Source: a virus
IMG/VR virus record: IMGVR_UViG_3300042473_000013
Location: 1-20,584 of that record
DNA length: 20,584 nucleotides
Direction: 5' to 3' (one strand)
The position numbers were made by a program, and so were the translations under genes. Below, one piece after another: positions 1 through 6,199 of the stretch; positions within the stretch are counted from its first letter, which is position 1; every line of letters starts with the position of its first letter. Under the pieces are notes generated by a model. The model was not told the origin of the DNA. It saw only the letters and a list, made by a program, of their open reading frames with translations, and did not search any database.

Positions 1-85
1 GGTGCGAAGTCATGAGCGCACCGAAAAGAGTTACCTCCCTCTCCTGCCGCAGTTTCTTTTAAGGGAGATTTAAAAGGCGAGTGTT
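1..85 (+). other. Tail of an upstream gene or leader before the replication gene
   Basis: Two frames stay open from the left edge: one stops at 60-62 (it includes MSAPKRVTSL before the stop) and one stops at 71-73. Either could be the C-terminus of a gene beginning outside the window, and I cannot decide between them. Purine-rich AAGGGAG (about 61-67) and AAAAGGCGAG (about 72-81) precede the ATG at 86; the second is the likely ribosome binding site. I see no convincing promoter. Confidence 0.3.
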
Positions 86-868
86 ATGCACTACTATCAG
101 CATCATATTGGTGATTTCATCAAGGATACATCGTTCTTGACCAATGAAGAAATCGGAATCTATCTCAAGTTAATTTGGCTCTACTACGACTCTGAAAAGC
201 CATTGCCAAACAATTTATTTGAACTTGGAATGAAGACAGGAACTAGGGACAACCAAGTTGTTCTTGAGGGTCTTTTAGAGATGTTCTTTATTCTTGATGA
301 GCAGAATAAATGTTGGAATCACACTAGATGCGACAAAGAACTTGAACACTACAAACAGCAACTAACTACTGCTTCTAAGGCTGGAAAAGCATCAGCACTT
401 AAACGAGCGATGAACAAGAATCCAACGAGCGTTGAACAGACGTTAAACGAGCGTTCAACAGAGGTTCAACCAACCAATAACCAACAACCATTAACCAAGA
501 ACCAAGAGAAGAAGACACTCGGCAAACGCCTCGCTTCTGATTTTAGTTTTCCAAAAGAATGGGAAGAATTCTGTCAAACAGAACGCCCAGAACTTAGCCC
601 TGTTAAAACCTTTGACCAGTTTAAGGATTATTGGATAGCCCAAGCAGGTCAGAAGGGTGTGAAGCTGGATTGGTTTGCTACTTGGCGTAATTGGGTGAGA
701 AGCACTAATGCACCAAAGCAAAACCCTGCCGATATTGTGAGGCTCACAGTTCCGAGTAAAAATGAGCCTGACCCTGCGTTGGAAAAGATTAAAGCTGATG
801 ACAAAAAAGCCGTACCCATTCCGTTAGAAGTCTTGGCGAAAATGGCTCAGTTAAGGAAAAGTGCATGA
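86..868 (+). CDS. DUF1376 (YdaU) / DnaT-like replication protein
   Basis: This is a putative phage replication initiator or primosome-loading protein of 260 aa. Residues 1-95 match the DUF1376/YdaU pattern (MHYYQHHIGDF, then GIYLKLIWLYY), a winged-helix-like domain common in phage replication modules. Residues 105-145 form a polar linker rich in N, Q and T. Residues 155-205 resemble the DnaT-type DNA-binding domain, with spaced tryptophans (KEWEEF, FKDYWIAQ, DWFATWRNWVR). A purine-rich site upstream supports the ATG at 86. The stop overlaps an ATG at 865. The linker is encoded by two DNA repeat arrays (402-467 and 472-506) whose periods are not multiples of three, so it may also contain the replication origin, as in lambda O. 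Family assignment is from memory of the motifs; the replication role is inferred from family context. Confidence 0.85.
   Translation: MHYYQHHIGDFIKDTSFLTNEEIGIYLKLIWLYYDSEKPLPNNLFELGMKTGTRDNQVVLEGLLEMFFILDEQNKCWNHTRCDKELEHYKQQLTTASKAGKASALKRAMNKNPTSVEQTLNERSTEVQPTNNQQPLTKNQEKKTLGKRLASDFSFPKEWEEFCQTERPELSPVKTFDQFKDYWIAQAGQKGVKLDWFATWRNWVRSTNAPKQNPADIVRLTVPSKNEPDPALEKIKADDKKAVPIPLEVLAKMAQLRKSA
402..467 (+). repeat. Three direct 22-bp repeats, iteron-like
   Basis: The octamer AACGAGCG begins at 402, 424 and 446, exactly 22 bp apart. Units 2 and 3 agree at 19 of 22 positions; unit 1 agrees with unit 2 at about 15. Since 22 is not a multiple of three, the repeats fall in different codon frames of the replication gene and cannot reflect protein repetition. 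A spacing close to two helical turns inside a replication gene is typical of initiator-binding iterons. The origin role is inferred. Confidence 0.7.
472..506 (+). repeat. Five tandem 7-bp repeats, consensus AACCAAN
   Basis: Heptamers starting at 472, 479, 486, 493 and 500 read AACCAAT, AACCAAC, AACCATT, AACCAAG and AACCAAG, with a further AACC at 468. The 7-bp period is out of phase with codons. The array starts five bases after the 22-bp array, so both look like parts of one cis-acting element, plausibly secondary initiator or helicase-loader sites. Function is inferred. Confidence 0.65.
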
Positions 869-886
869 ACTTTCAATGGCCCAAAA

Positions 887-1102
887 ATGAATCAAACAGA
901 ATTGGAACACTTCAAAAACTGCGAAGCCCAAGAGTGGATACGCAGATTCAATCAAAAGAAATTGACGATTGGCTCAAGCAAAGCGTTGCTCTGGTGGCAG
1001 GGTGTGTGCGTGGACTTGGAACGAATCAGAGGAAAGTCAGATACTTTGCTTTTGAGGGACAGAATGACGAGGTTACGAAATGAGGAGAGCAGCAAGAGTT
1101 GA
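887..1102 (+). CDS. Small conserved phage protein (CEAxEWIRRF type)
   Basis: A 71-aa protein with NCEAQEWIRRFN near the start and DLERIRGK followed by LRDRMTRL near the end. I recognise this pattern from small hypothetical phage proteins beside replication genes; no biochemical role is known to me. The ATG has no good Shine-Dalgarno, and the gene overlaps the next one by 23 nt. A competing frame (865-1083, 72 aa) has better signals: AAGGA before an ATG overlapping the upstream stop, and its own stop overlapping the next ATG. However, its product shows no recognisable pattern. I prefer this frame on protein character, but the choice is open; a one-base shift near the A5 run at 883-887 could join the two. 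Confidence 0.6.
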   Translation: MNQTELEHFKNCEAQEWIRRFNQKKLTIGSSKALLWWQGVCVDLERIRGKSDTLLLRDRMTRLRNEESSKS

Positions 1103-1346
1103 TGCTAACCAAGACCAGATTGTTTCTGCCTTGCGTGGTGCAGGTGCATACGTCTGGATTATTGGCTTACCAGTTGACTTGCTGGTTGGCTATAAGGGTC
1201 ACACCTTTCTGGTGGAGATTAAAACGGACTCTAAAAAGCGTTTAACGAAGCTACAAGCCGACTTTTTTGAGAATTGGTCTGGTAGTACCTTGGCAAGAAT
1301 AGATTGCCCAGAAGCGGCTCTACGAATGATTGGAGTAGTCAAATGA
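1080..1346 (+). CDS. VRR-NUC domain nuclease
   Basis: An 88-aa protein of the VRR-NUC branch of PD-(D/E)XK nucleases, a size usual for phage stand-alone copies. The core is visible: Asp33 in PVDLLVG, then Glu46 and Lys48 in FLVEIKTD, followed by RLTKLQADFF as the downstream helix with the usual Gln. The N-terminal helix NQDQIVSALRGAGAYV precedes the active-site strands. The family acts on branched or recombining DNA (Holliday-junction-like substrates), so a role in phage replication or recombination is likely here. The stop overlaps the next ATG by ATGA. Confidence 0.8.
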   Translation: MRRAARVDANQDQIVSALRGAGAYVWIIGLPVDLLVGYKGHTFLVEIKTDSKKRLTKLQADFFENWSGSTLARIDCPEAALRMIGVVK

Positions 1347-1675
1347 AAGCACCTTACAAAGCAATTGAGTTCATCATAGAAAACTCGGTTAAGTTTGCCG
1401 AGGCTAAAGCACAAAGGATATACCTCGAAGAATTTAGAAAGACCAAAAAGGCTTTACTGATGAAACAAGCCTTAGAGATGGGGTTTGATTCTGCTGTATC
1501 TCAAGAGAGAGAAGCCTATGCCCACATTGAGTATGCAGACTTACTCAGGGGTCTGATGGTGGCAATCGAGAAGGAAGAAGCCCTCAAATGGATGCTGGTG
1601 GCTGCCCAGATGAAGGCAGATATATGGCGGTCTGAGCAAGCAAGTGAAAGACTTGGCGTAAAAACTACGGAGTAG
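1343..1675 (+). CDS. Conserved phage protein of unknown function, helical
   Basis: A 110-aa protein starting at the ATG that overlaps the nuclease stop. An earlier in-frame ATG at 1304 would run 39 nt into the nuclease gene, so 1343 is preferred. The product is charged and almost wholly helical: YLEEFRKTKKALLMKQA, then a tyrosine-containing middle (REAYAHIEYADLLRG), then EEALKWMLVAAQMKADIWRS. I have seen this pattern in hypothetical proteins next to phage recombination genes but cannot name a family. It ends the first tightly coupled gene run; an 86-bp gap follows. Confidence 0.7.
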   Translation: MKAPYKAIEFIIENSVKFAEAKAQRIYLEEFRKTKKALLMKQALEMGFDSAVSQEREAYAHIEYADLLRGLMVAIEKEEALKWMLVAAQMKADIWRSEQASERLGVKTTE

Positions 1676-1677
1676 GG

Positions 1678-1748
1678 AAAGTACCTAGTAAATATTGTGT
1701 TTAGTTTGCTATACTTCAGTCAGCCCTAGCAATTCGCAAGGGTACTTT
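1678..1748 (+). promoter_or_regulatory. Extended -10 promoter flanked by an inverted repeat
   Basis: TGCTATACT at 1707-1715 is an extended -10 (TGn plus TATACT); there is no good -35. An 8-bp inverted repeat brackets it: AAAGTACC at 1678-1685 and GGTACTTT at 1741-1748. A small hairpin (CCCTAGC 1724-1730 with GCAAGGG 1736-1742, one mismatch) lies in the predicted leader. The AAGGAA at 1750-1755 is the ribosome binding site of the next gene. The inverted repeat could be operator half-sites or RNA secondary structure; regulation is inferred. Confidence 0.4.
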
Positions 1749-1761
1749 TAAGGAATACAAA

Positions 1762-2010
1762 ATGAAATACGAATTTGACACAACAACTGGTGAAGGCTCT
1801 GTAATCGTTACTGTCGTGATGGAATACGAGCGTGACGAAGAAGGTACTTACAACGAGAATATTTCAGATGTGATTTACGAAAAGGTTTCTCTGATGGGTA
1901 TTTTTACTGAGGCTCAATTCCGTGAGTTAGAGATTGAGGGCTGTATGCGTCTTTCAAAACACATCTTGGAAGAAGCAGACGAAGCCAAGATAGCTGCTTA
2001 CGAAGGTTAA
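1762..2010 (+). CDS. Hypothetical acidic small protein
   Basis: An 82-aa acidic protein that I do not recognise. The N-terminal half alternates in a beta-like way (YEFDTTTGEGSVIVTVVMEYERDEEG) and the C-terminal half looks helical (TEAQFRELEIEGCMRLSKHILEEADEAK). An AAGGAA site six bases before the ATG supports the start. It is the first gene behind the promoter-like site at 1707-1715 and leads a chain of small genes coupled by short overlaps. Confidence 0.7.
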   Translation: MKYEFDTTTGEGSVIVTVVMEYERDEEGTYNENISDVIYEKVSLMGIFTEAQFRELEIEGCMRLSKHILEEADEAKIAAYEG

Positions 2011-2011
2011 T

Positions 2012-2212
2012 ATGACCAATGACGAAATCAGAGAATTGGCGCAAGAAGCTGGCTTTAGATGGGGATTTATCAAAGCAGAGGGTCTTATGGATGGAATGAT
2101 AGACTTTGCCAAGCTAGTAGCACAACATGAGCGTGAGGCGTGTGCAAAGTTGGCTGAAAACAGCAAAGCCCCTTTTACTGCCATCGCCATCCGAGCAAGG
2201 GGACAAGCATGA
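2012..2212 (+). CDS. Small conserved phage protein (HEREACAKL module)
   Basis: A 66-aa protein with a common phage layout: an N-terminal MTNDEIRELAQEAGF helix, a middle segment ending in HEREACAKLAE, and a C-terminal IRARGQA. Such proteins are frequent in accessory regions of proteobacterial phages and recombine as short modules; function is unknown. It starts one base after the previous stop and ends in an ATGA overlap with the next gene. Confidence 0.7.
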   Translation: MTNDEIRELAQEAGFRWGFIKAEGLMDGMIDFAKLVAQHEREACAKLAENSKAPFTAIAIRARGQA

Positions 2213-2439
2213 CTGATTGGACTAAAGAAGAAGACGAAGCATTTAATGCTGTTGAGCAACAAAGCAACCTTGGGAAGCAAATCTTAAAAGCACAAGGTCA
2301 ACCCTATCATTTTGATACCTACGTTTCACCCTCACAAAGAAACCATGTTCTTGAGGAAGTGGCTTTAGAGTTTGACAAGATGCCTTTTGGTGACACAGCA
2401 CATAGTTTTGCTGCTTTTGTCAGGGGGATGAAGCAATGA
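2209..2439 (+). CDS. Small conserved phage protein (MPFGDTA module)
   Basis: A 76-aa protein. Its C-terminus (LEFDKMPFGDTAHSFAAFVR) is a module I recognise in many small phage proteins of unknown role; the N-terminus is acidic and unremarkable. It is joined by ATGA overlaps to both neighbours, implying translational coupling within the small-gene chain. Confidence 0.7.
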   Translation: MTDWTKEEDEAFNAVEQQSNLGKQILKAQGQPYHFDTYVSPSQRNHVLEEVALEFDKMPFGDTAHSFAAFVRGMKQ

Positions 2440-2777
2440 CTAAAGACGAAGCATTACGCCTTGCATGGAATGCGTTACAACAAATAGCTCATGTTTCAGC
2501 AATGGACTACGAATATCAACAATGGGCAGTAGAAGCCATCACCGCCATCAAAGAAGCCTTGGCACAGCCAGAGCAACCAAAGGTTAGGACAGGTGACTGC
2601 TTGCTAGTAGGTGTTTGCGCTTCAGAGGGTCACAAGATTGCACCACAGCGCACATGGGTTGGGATGACAGATGAGGACTTTTTGGAAGCCTGTCAGATTG
2701 CAGAGCGAGGCAACTATCTTGTGGCATTTCAGCGCATACAAGCCAAACTAAGGAGTAAAAATGAAAGTAAGAATTAG
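2436..2777 (+). CDS. Modular small phage protein, unknown function
   Basis: A 113-aa protein with two parts. Residues 1-45 are a helix-rich module (TKDEALRLAWNALQQIA, then AVEAITAIKEALAQPEQP) and the C-terminal part is a second one (TWVGMTDEDFLEACQIAERG, then AFQRIQAKL). Both occur, separately combined, in hypothetical phage proteins, so this is a mosaic product. No catalytic motif is visible. The gene runs 17 nt into the next one, whose ribosome binding site lies inside it. Confidence 0.7.
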   Translation: MTKDEALRLAWNALQQIAHVSAMDYEYQQWAVEAITAIKEALAQPEQPKVRTGDCLLVGVCASEGHKIAPQRTWVGMTDEDFLEACQIAERGNYLVAFQRIQAKLRSKNESKN

Positions 2778-2931
2778 AAAAGACGCTGATGGCGCATGGA
2801 GTGTCGAGACTAAAAAATGGTACGAGTTTGAATGGCGGTATCAAAAGTGTATGCTTGGTGATGACGCAGAAAAGAGAGCATTGGAATATGCTCGTCTATT
2901 GCTAAACCCTGTAATCATAGAAATTACATGA
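2761..2931 (+). CDS. Short hypothetical protein, 56 aa
   Basis: This gene starts at ATG 2761 behind a near-perfect AAGGAG (2750-2755, five-base spacing) and ends at 2929-2931, overlapping the next ATG by ATGA. The product begins MKVRIRKDADGAWSVETKKW and is basic, with a two-strand beta-like N-terminus and a helical C-terminus (AEKRALEYARLLL). The strong ribosome binding site and coupled ends make it a real gene despite its length. Function unknown. Confidence 0.7.
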   Translation: MKVRIRKDADGAWSVETKKWYEFEWRYQKCMLGDDAEKRALEYARLLLNPVIIEIT

Positions 2932-3185
2932 ACAACAGACCCAATAACAGGGAACGACTCCACTTGGCAAAGATTAAAGAAATGCCTTGTGGGGTCTGTA
3001 ATGCTTCTGGGCCAAGCGATGCACACCATATTGTTCAGCATAATCAATACTTATGTATTCCTTTGTGCAAGGATTGCCATCAGGGTAGTTTTAACGGCAT
3101 ACACGGACAGGCTAGGATATGGAAGGTTATGAAGTTAGACGAGATGGATGTTTTAAATTTAACGCTTGCAAATCTTTTCAGATAG
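2928..3185 (+). CDS. HNH-type zinc nuclease, small phage form
   Basis: An 85-aa protein with a treble-clef HNH-like pattern: Cys21-x2-Cys24, the pair His33-His34 in SDAHHIVQ, and Cys47-x2-Cys50-His51 in PLCKDCHQG. The four cysteines should hold a zinc and the histidines form the metal-dependent active site. It resembles the small Ref/DUF968-like recombination nucleases of phages, though at 85 aa it lacks the extra N-terminal region of P1 Ref. The ATGA start is coupled to the gene before. Together with the VRR-NUC gene upstream it gives this early region two small nucleases. A terminator follows. Confidence 0.7.
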   Translation: MNNRPNNRERLHLAKIKEMPCGVCNASGPSDAHHIVQHNQYLCIPLCKDCHQGSFNGIHGQARIWKVMKLDEMDVLNLTLANLFR

Positions 3186-3221
3186 CGCACAATGGACGCA
3201 CTCAGTTGCCATTGAGACTTT

Positions 3222-3248
3222 AGAGAGATTTGCGTCTCTCTTTTTTTT
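3222..3248 (+). terminator. Rho-independent terminator ending the early region
   Basis: A perfect 7-bp stem, AGAGAGA (3222-3228) with TCTCTCT (3235-3241), closes a TTTGCG loop. The last stem T begins a run of eight T residues (3241-3248). An alternative pairing GAGAC 3214-3218 with GTCTC 3234-3238 is also possible. It sits 37 bases after the HNH gene and separates early from packaging genes. Confidence 0.85.
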
Positions 3249-3258
3249 GTGAGAAAAT
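3230..3258 (+). promoter_or_regulatory. Possible promoter overlapping the terminator
   Basis: TTGCGT (3230-3235), a 17-base spacer and GAAAAT (3253-3258) preceded by TGA give a weak sigma70-like promoter with an extended -10. It would restart transcription just after the terminator, for the gene at 3283. The match is weak and overlaps the terminator hairpin. Confidence 0.3.
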
Positions 3259-3282
3259 AGCACAAACTTCACAGGGATAGCT

Positions 3283-3789
3283 ATGAGTGGCTTGCTAGAA
3301 CCATCCGTAAAAATTGAGATTGAGATACAAAGCCAAGAGAAAAAAGGCGAAGCGTGTCCAGTTGCCACAGGTGACGTAGAAGTCAATCTTGAGTGTCGCC
3401 AAAAAGCCATTGACAAGGCAAACTATGGCCCAATGAATCCCAATGAGCCAAACATGGATTACTGGCGTGACATTTCTAAGGCTTGGAGAATCTCACCTGC
3501 ACAAGCTAAAAAGTCTCGTTGCGGAAACTGCGCTGCTTTCATTCAAACCCCTAAGATGCTTGCTTGCATTGAATCAGGTCTTGAAATGAACGGCACAGAG
3601 ATGGATGCTTGGGAGGTCATTGACGCTGGCGACTTAGGTTACTGCGAAGTGTTTGATTTTAAGTGTGCTTCCAAGAGAACTTGTGAGGCATGGATTAGTG
3701 GTGGGCCAATAACCGAGGATGAATATGATGGGAACGACAAACCAACAAGCGATGGAAATGATGCAGAAACTTATGCAGAAGAAGACTAA
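3283..3789 (+). CDS. Cysteine-rich phage protein, HiPIP-like cysteine spacing
   Basis: A 168-aa protein. Its core (residues 75-137) has Cys80-x2-Cys83, Cys95, Cys121, Cys128 and Cys134, with GYCEVFDF and TCEAW near the end. The C-x2-C followed later by C-x12-C, with an aromatic-rich end, recalls high-potential iron-sulfur proteins (C-x2-C ... C-x13-C-x-x-W). The N-terminal 60 residues are polar and the tail is acidic. Homologues sit before packaging genes in other phages as unnamed proteins. A metal or Fe-S site is inferred; a plain structural zinc site is an alternative. AGGGA six bases before the ATG supports the start. The 3' end overlaps a small basic gene. Confidence 0.65.
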   Translation: MSGLLEPSVKIEIEIQSQEKKGEACPVATGDVEVNLECRQKAIDKANYGPMNPNEPNMDYWRDISKAWRISPAQAKKSRCGNCAAFIQTPKMLACIESGLEMNGTEMDAWEVIDAGDLGYCEVFDFKCASKRTCEAWISGGPITEDEYDGNDKPTSDGNDAETYAEED

Positions 3790-3865
3790 ACCTGCATCTA
3801 AGCCTATGCCTATGCGTGGAGAGCGTACTGCTAAAAACGCAGCTAAGACTGCTAAAAAGAAGTGA
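3725..3865 (+). CDS. Small lysine-rich protein, 46 aa
   Basis: This gene starts at ATG 3725 behind GAGGA (3715-3719, five-base spacing), overlaps the end of the cysteine-rich gene by 65 nt, and stops at 3863-3865, overlapping the next GTG start. The product is very basic and Met/Lys-rich: an N-terminal helix (QQAMEMMQKLMQKK), then KPASKPMPMRGER, then a Lys/Ala tail (TAKNAAKTAKKK). It might bind nucleic acid, but only its charge supports that. Later in-frame ATGs (3728, 3752, 3758, 3761) are possible starts. Confidence 0.55.
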   Translation: MMGTTNQQAMEMMQKLMQKKTKPASKPMPMRGERTAKNAAKTAKKK

Positions 3866-4113
3866 TTAAGCGTGGGTCAGAGCAGTTTTCTGGCTATAAC
3901 AAGCCTAAAGCTACTCCTAGCCATCCCACTAAGTCTCACGCTGTTTTAGCTAAGTCTGGTGAGGATGTAAAGCTAATTCGCTTTGGTCAACAAGGGGCTA
4001 AAGGCTCACCCGATGGCACGAAGCGTAACGAAGCGTTCAAGGCTCGTCACGCTGAGAACATTGCCAAGGGTAAGATGAGTGCAGCGTGGTGGGCAAACAA
4101 GGTAAAGTGGTAA
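3862..4113 (+). CDS. Small basic conserved phage protein (DUF6321-like)
   Basis: An 83-aa protein starting with GTG at 3862, overlapping the upstream stop (GTGA). The body is highly patterned: KSGEDVKLIRFGQQGAKGS, then RNEAFKARHAENIAKGKMSA, ending WWANKVKW. I recognise this as a family common in phages just before structural genes, probably DUF6321; the number is from memory. The positive charge and conserved C-terminal tryptophans suggest a nucleic-acid or virion-binding role, unproven. Confidence 0.7.
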   Translation: MIKRGSEQFSGYNKPKATPSHPTKSHAVLAKSGEDVKLIRFGQQGAKGSPDGTKRNEAFKARHAENIAKGKMSAAWWANKVKW

Positions 4114-4119
4114 CTAATC

Positions 4120-6159
4120 ATGGCAGAACTAAGGGCTACTCCGTACGCTAACCCACTTACAGGGTTGTCCAACGATGCTATCCAAGGCTTGCTTGCGTTC
4201 ATGCAAGACAAGAGGCGCACTCAGCAACTGCAAGGTCTGGGTAATTTGTTGGAAAGCACAGGAATCCCTAAGACAGTAGAACGAGCAGCATACGCAGATA
4301 GTCCTAGAGGCTTGCTAGACGCATTGACCAACGTCAACAGGGCTAACGTACCATTGTTAAAGCCAGAGACTGCTGAAGCTGCAATGACTCTTGCGCCATT
4401 TGCTGCACCTGTTAACAGAGCGTTAATGCAAGCTACTAAGGGTTTACCAGTAGGCGCAAGTATTCAAGATGTTAGTAAACAGGGATTGCTTGGCATTGCA
4501 AAACGAGATGCTTCAGAGACATTTGGTGCTGGCGCACAAAGAATTAAATATACAGACCCCAAGAGTGGTGGTTCAATAGATGTTTTATCTCGTCCAGATG
4601 GGACTGCATCTGTTTTAGGTTTAGAAGTACCAGAAACATTCCGTGGTCAGGGTGTGGGTGGATTATTGCAATCAAGAGTTTTGCAAGACTTTCCTGATAT
4701 GCAGGGTCAGGTTTCATCTAAGGCAGCAGCTACAACTGCTTACAGATTGGGCAGAAGACCCCCTAATATGCCTGATGCAACGCTTGATGATGTTTACAAG
4801 ATGATTGATGAAAACTCATCTGTGAATCTAGTATCTCCACAAATGCAACAACGCATTGCGCCTACACCCGAAACTGGATTGCTTGGAATAAAAACCCCAT
4901 CACAGTTTGTTCCTAATGTAGAAGCTGGTAAAGAAATGATTGTTCACCACAACATTTCACCAGAAAAACTAGCACGAGTAGAAAAAGTAGGCGGTATGCC
5001 TGTGCCATCTGTAGCTGTTTCAAATGTAGAAAATCCATTAACTTCTTTTGGAAACATCTCATTGATAGGCGACAAGTCAATGGCTATCCCATCAGCTAGA
5101 AATCCTGTGTATGGATTTGATGCTTACACAGCCAGAACACCTGAGATTGACTTTAAATTTGATGCAAAAAGCGTTAAAAATATAGATAACTACTTTTCAG
5201 ATGTTGCTAAAAAGATACCAGATGGTGACTACACAGTTGATAGGTTAAAACAAGATTGGAAATATCGGTTTGATTCTGATATTTACAAAGCAAAGTTCCT
5301 TGATGAGCAAGGTATGTTGCCAAACCCTAAAGATTTTGGAAAAGACACTTGGAAATTTACACAAGAAGTTAACCAACGAGTAAGAGATGCAAGACCTGCT
5401 TATGAAAGTTGGTCTGCAAATATGGATAACACATTAGCTGAAGCTGGTGTAACTCCAACAGAACGAATCTTTAGGGGTTATACAGATTCTGGTAACAGAC
5501 GCTATGCAGACGCAACATTAGACAATCTTGTAAAAGAGATGAAAGGTGGTGCTGGCGCAGAAGGCTTCTTCTATGGAGTGGGTAACATTCGTGCTGTAGC
5601 TACACCTAAGTTTAAGAACTTTGAGCAAGTAAAGGCTGCACGAGAAAATATTGTTTCGTCTAAAGACTTTGAGCCAGTTAAAAAGAAAATAAATGAAGCG
5701 TTTGAAAACTTAACCGACAGGATGAGAAGCCTAGAAGGTAATAACAATTACGCATATAAGCCAGAAGACGCTTTATATGAACTAGGTCAAGTAAAGAATG
5801 TTAACTTTTTGGACAAGATTTATAAGGATGTTCCAGAGGCATTAAAGGCAGATGTTCAGATTTTTATGAACAAAGTCAAATCAATGCCTACTGAATACTT
5901 TGAGATTAAGCCTCAAAGAGCAGTACAAGTAAGTGAGTTTGAAGGTGCTATTGTTCCTAAAGATGCGCCTCAGAAGTCTATTGACTATCTGAAAAGCCAA
6001 GGGATTGATAAGATTTACTTTTACGAAACTCCAGAAGAACGGACACAACTTTTCAAACAGTTTGGCGATAAGATGTTTGCTGCACCAGCGTTACCTTTGG
6101 GTGCTACTGGTTTGCTAGACGAAGAAAAACGTAAAGAAATCCAAAGCCTGTTAGAATAA
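4120..6159 (+). CDS. Large polyvalent-type protein with GNAT-like motif
   Basis: A 679-aa multi-module protein. Residues 1-125 are a helical region ending in a GLLGI-type linker that recurs at 253-257. Residues 135-215 resemble a GNAT acetyltransferase: LEVPETFRGQGVGGLL (acetyl-CoA loop RGQGVG at 175-180), followed by SSKAAATTAYRLGRR. From about 272 (MIVHHNISPEKL) a module with GGMPVPSVAVS and FGNISLIGD matches a large polyvalent protein-associated pattern. The C-terminus has another small hydrophobic-glycine segment before LLDEEKRKEI. Polyvalent proteins are thought to be delivered with phage DNA and act on host functions. Placement just before TerS fits a virion-associated, injected protein. 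No peptidase motif is seen; the acetyltransferase activity is inferred from one motif. Confidence 0.65.
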   Translation: MAELRATPYANPLTGLSNDAIQGLLAFMQDKRRTQQLQGLGNLLESTGIPKTVERAAYADSPRGLLDALTNVNRANVPLLKPETAEAAMTLAPFAAPVNRALMQATKGLPVGASIQDVSKQGLLGIAKRDASETFGAGAQRIKYTDPKSGGSIDVLSRPDGTASVLGLEVPETFRGQGVGGLLQSRVLQDFPDMQGQVSSKAAATTAYRLGRRPPNMPDATLDDVYKMIDENSSVNLVSPQMQQRIAPTPETGLLGIKTPSQFVPNVEAGKEMIVHHNISPEKLARVEKVGGMPVPSVAVSNVENPLTSFGNISLIGDKSMAIPSARNPVYGFDAYTARTPEIDFKFDAKSVKNIDNYFSDVAKKIPDGDYTVDRLKQDWKYRFDSDIYKAKFLDEQGMLPNPKDFGKDTWKFTQEVNQRVRDARPAYESWSANMDNTLAEAGVTPTERIFRGYTDSGNRRYADATLDNLVKEMKGGAGAEGFFYGVGNIRAVATPKFKNFEQVKAARENIVSSKDFEPVKKKINEAFENLTDRMRSLEGNNNYAYKPEDALYELGQVKNVNFLDKIYKDVPEALKADVQIFMNKVKSMPTEYFEIKPQRAVQVSEFEGAIVPKDAPQKSIDYLKSQGIDKIYFYETPEERTQLFKQFGDKMFAAPALPLGATGLLDEEKRKEIQSLLE

Positions 6160-6199
6160 AGTATTACTTAACCTTGACCAACCCTAGAGGAGTCAAACA

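Noticed and set aside
402-506. CRISPR-like or protein-level repeat
   Set aside because: Units are 22 and 7 bp with no separate spacers, and the period does not match codons. Iteron-like DNA repeats explain it better.
1304-1342. Earlier ATG for the 110-aa helical protein
   Set aside because: It extends into the VRR-NUC gene, while ATG 1343 forms a standard ATGA overlap.
2584-2844. Minus-strand ORF of 86 aa across the small-gene chain
   Set aside because: Plus-strand genes here have coupled starts and good ribosome binding sites; the product is Cys/Phe/Leu-rich noise.
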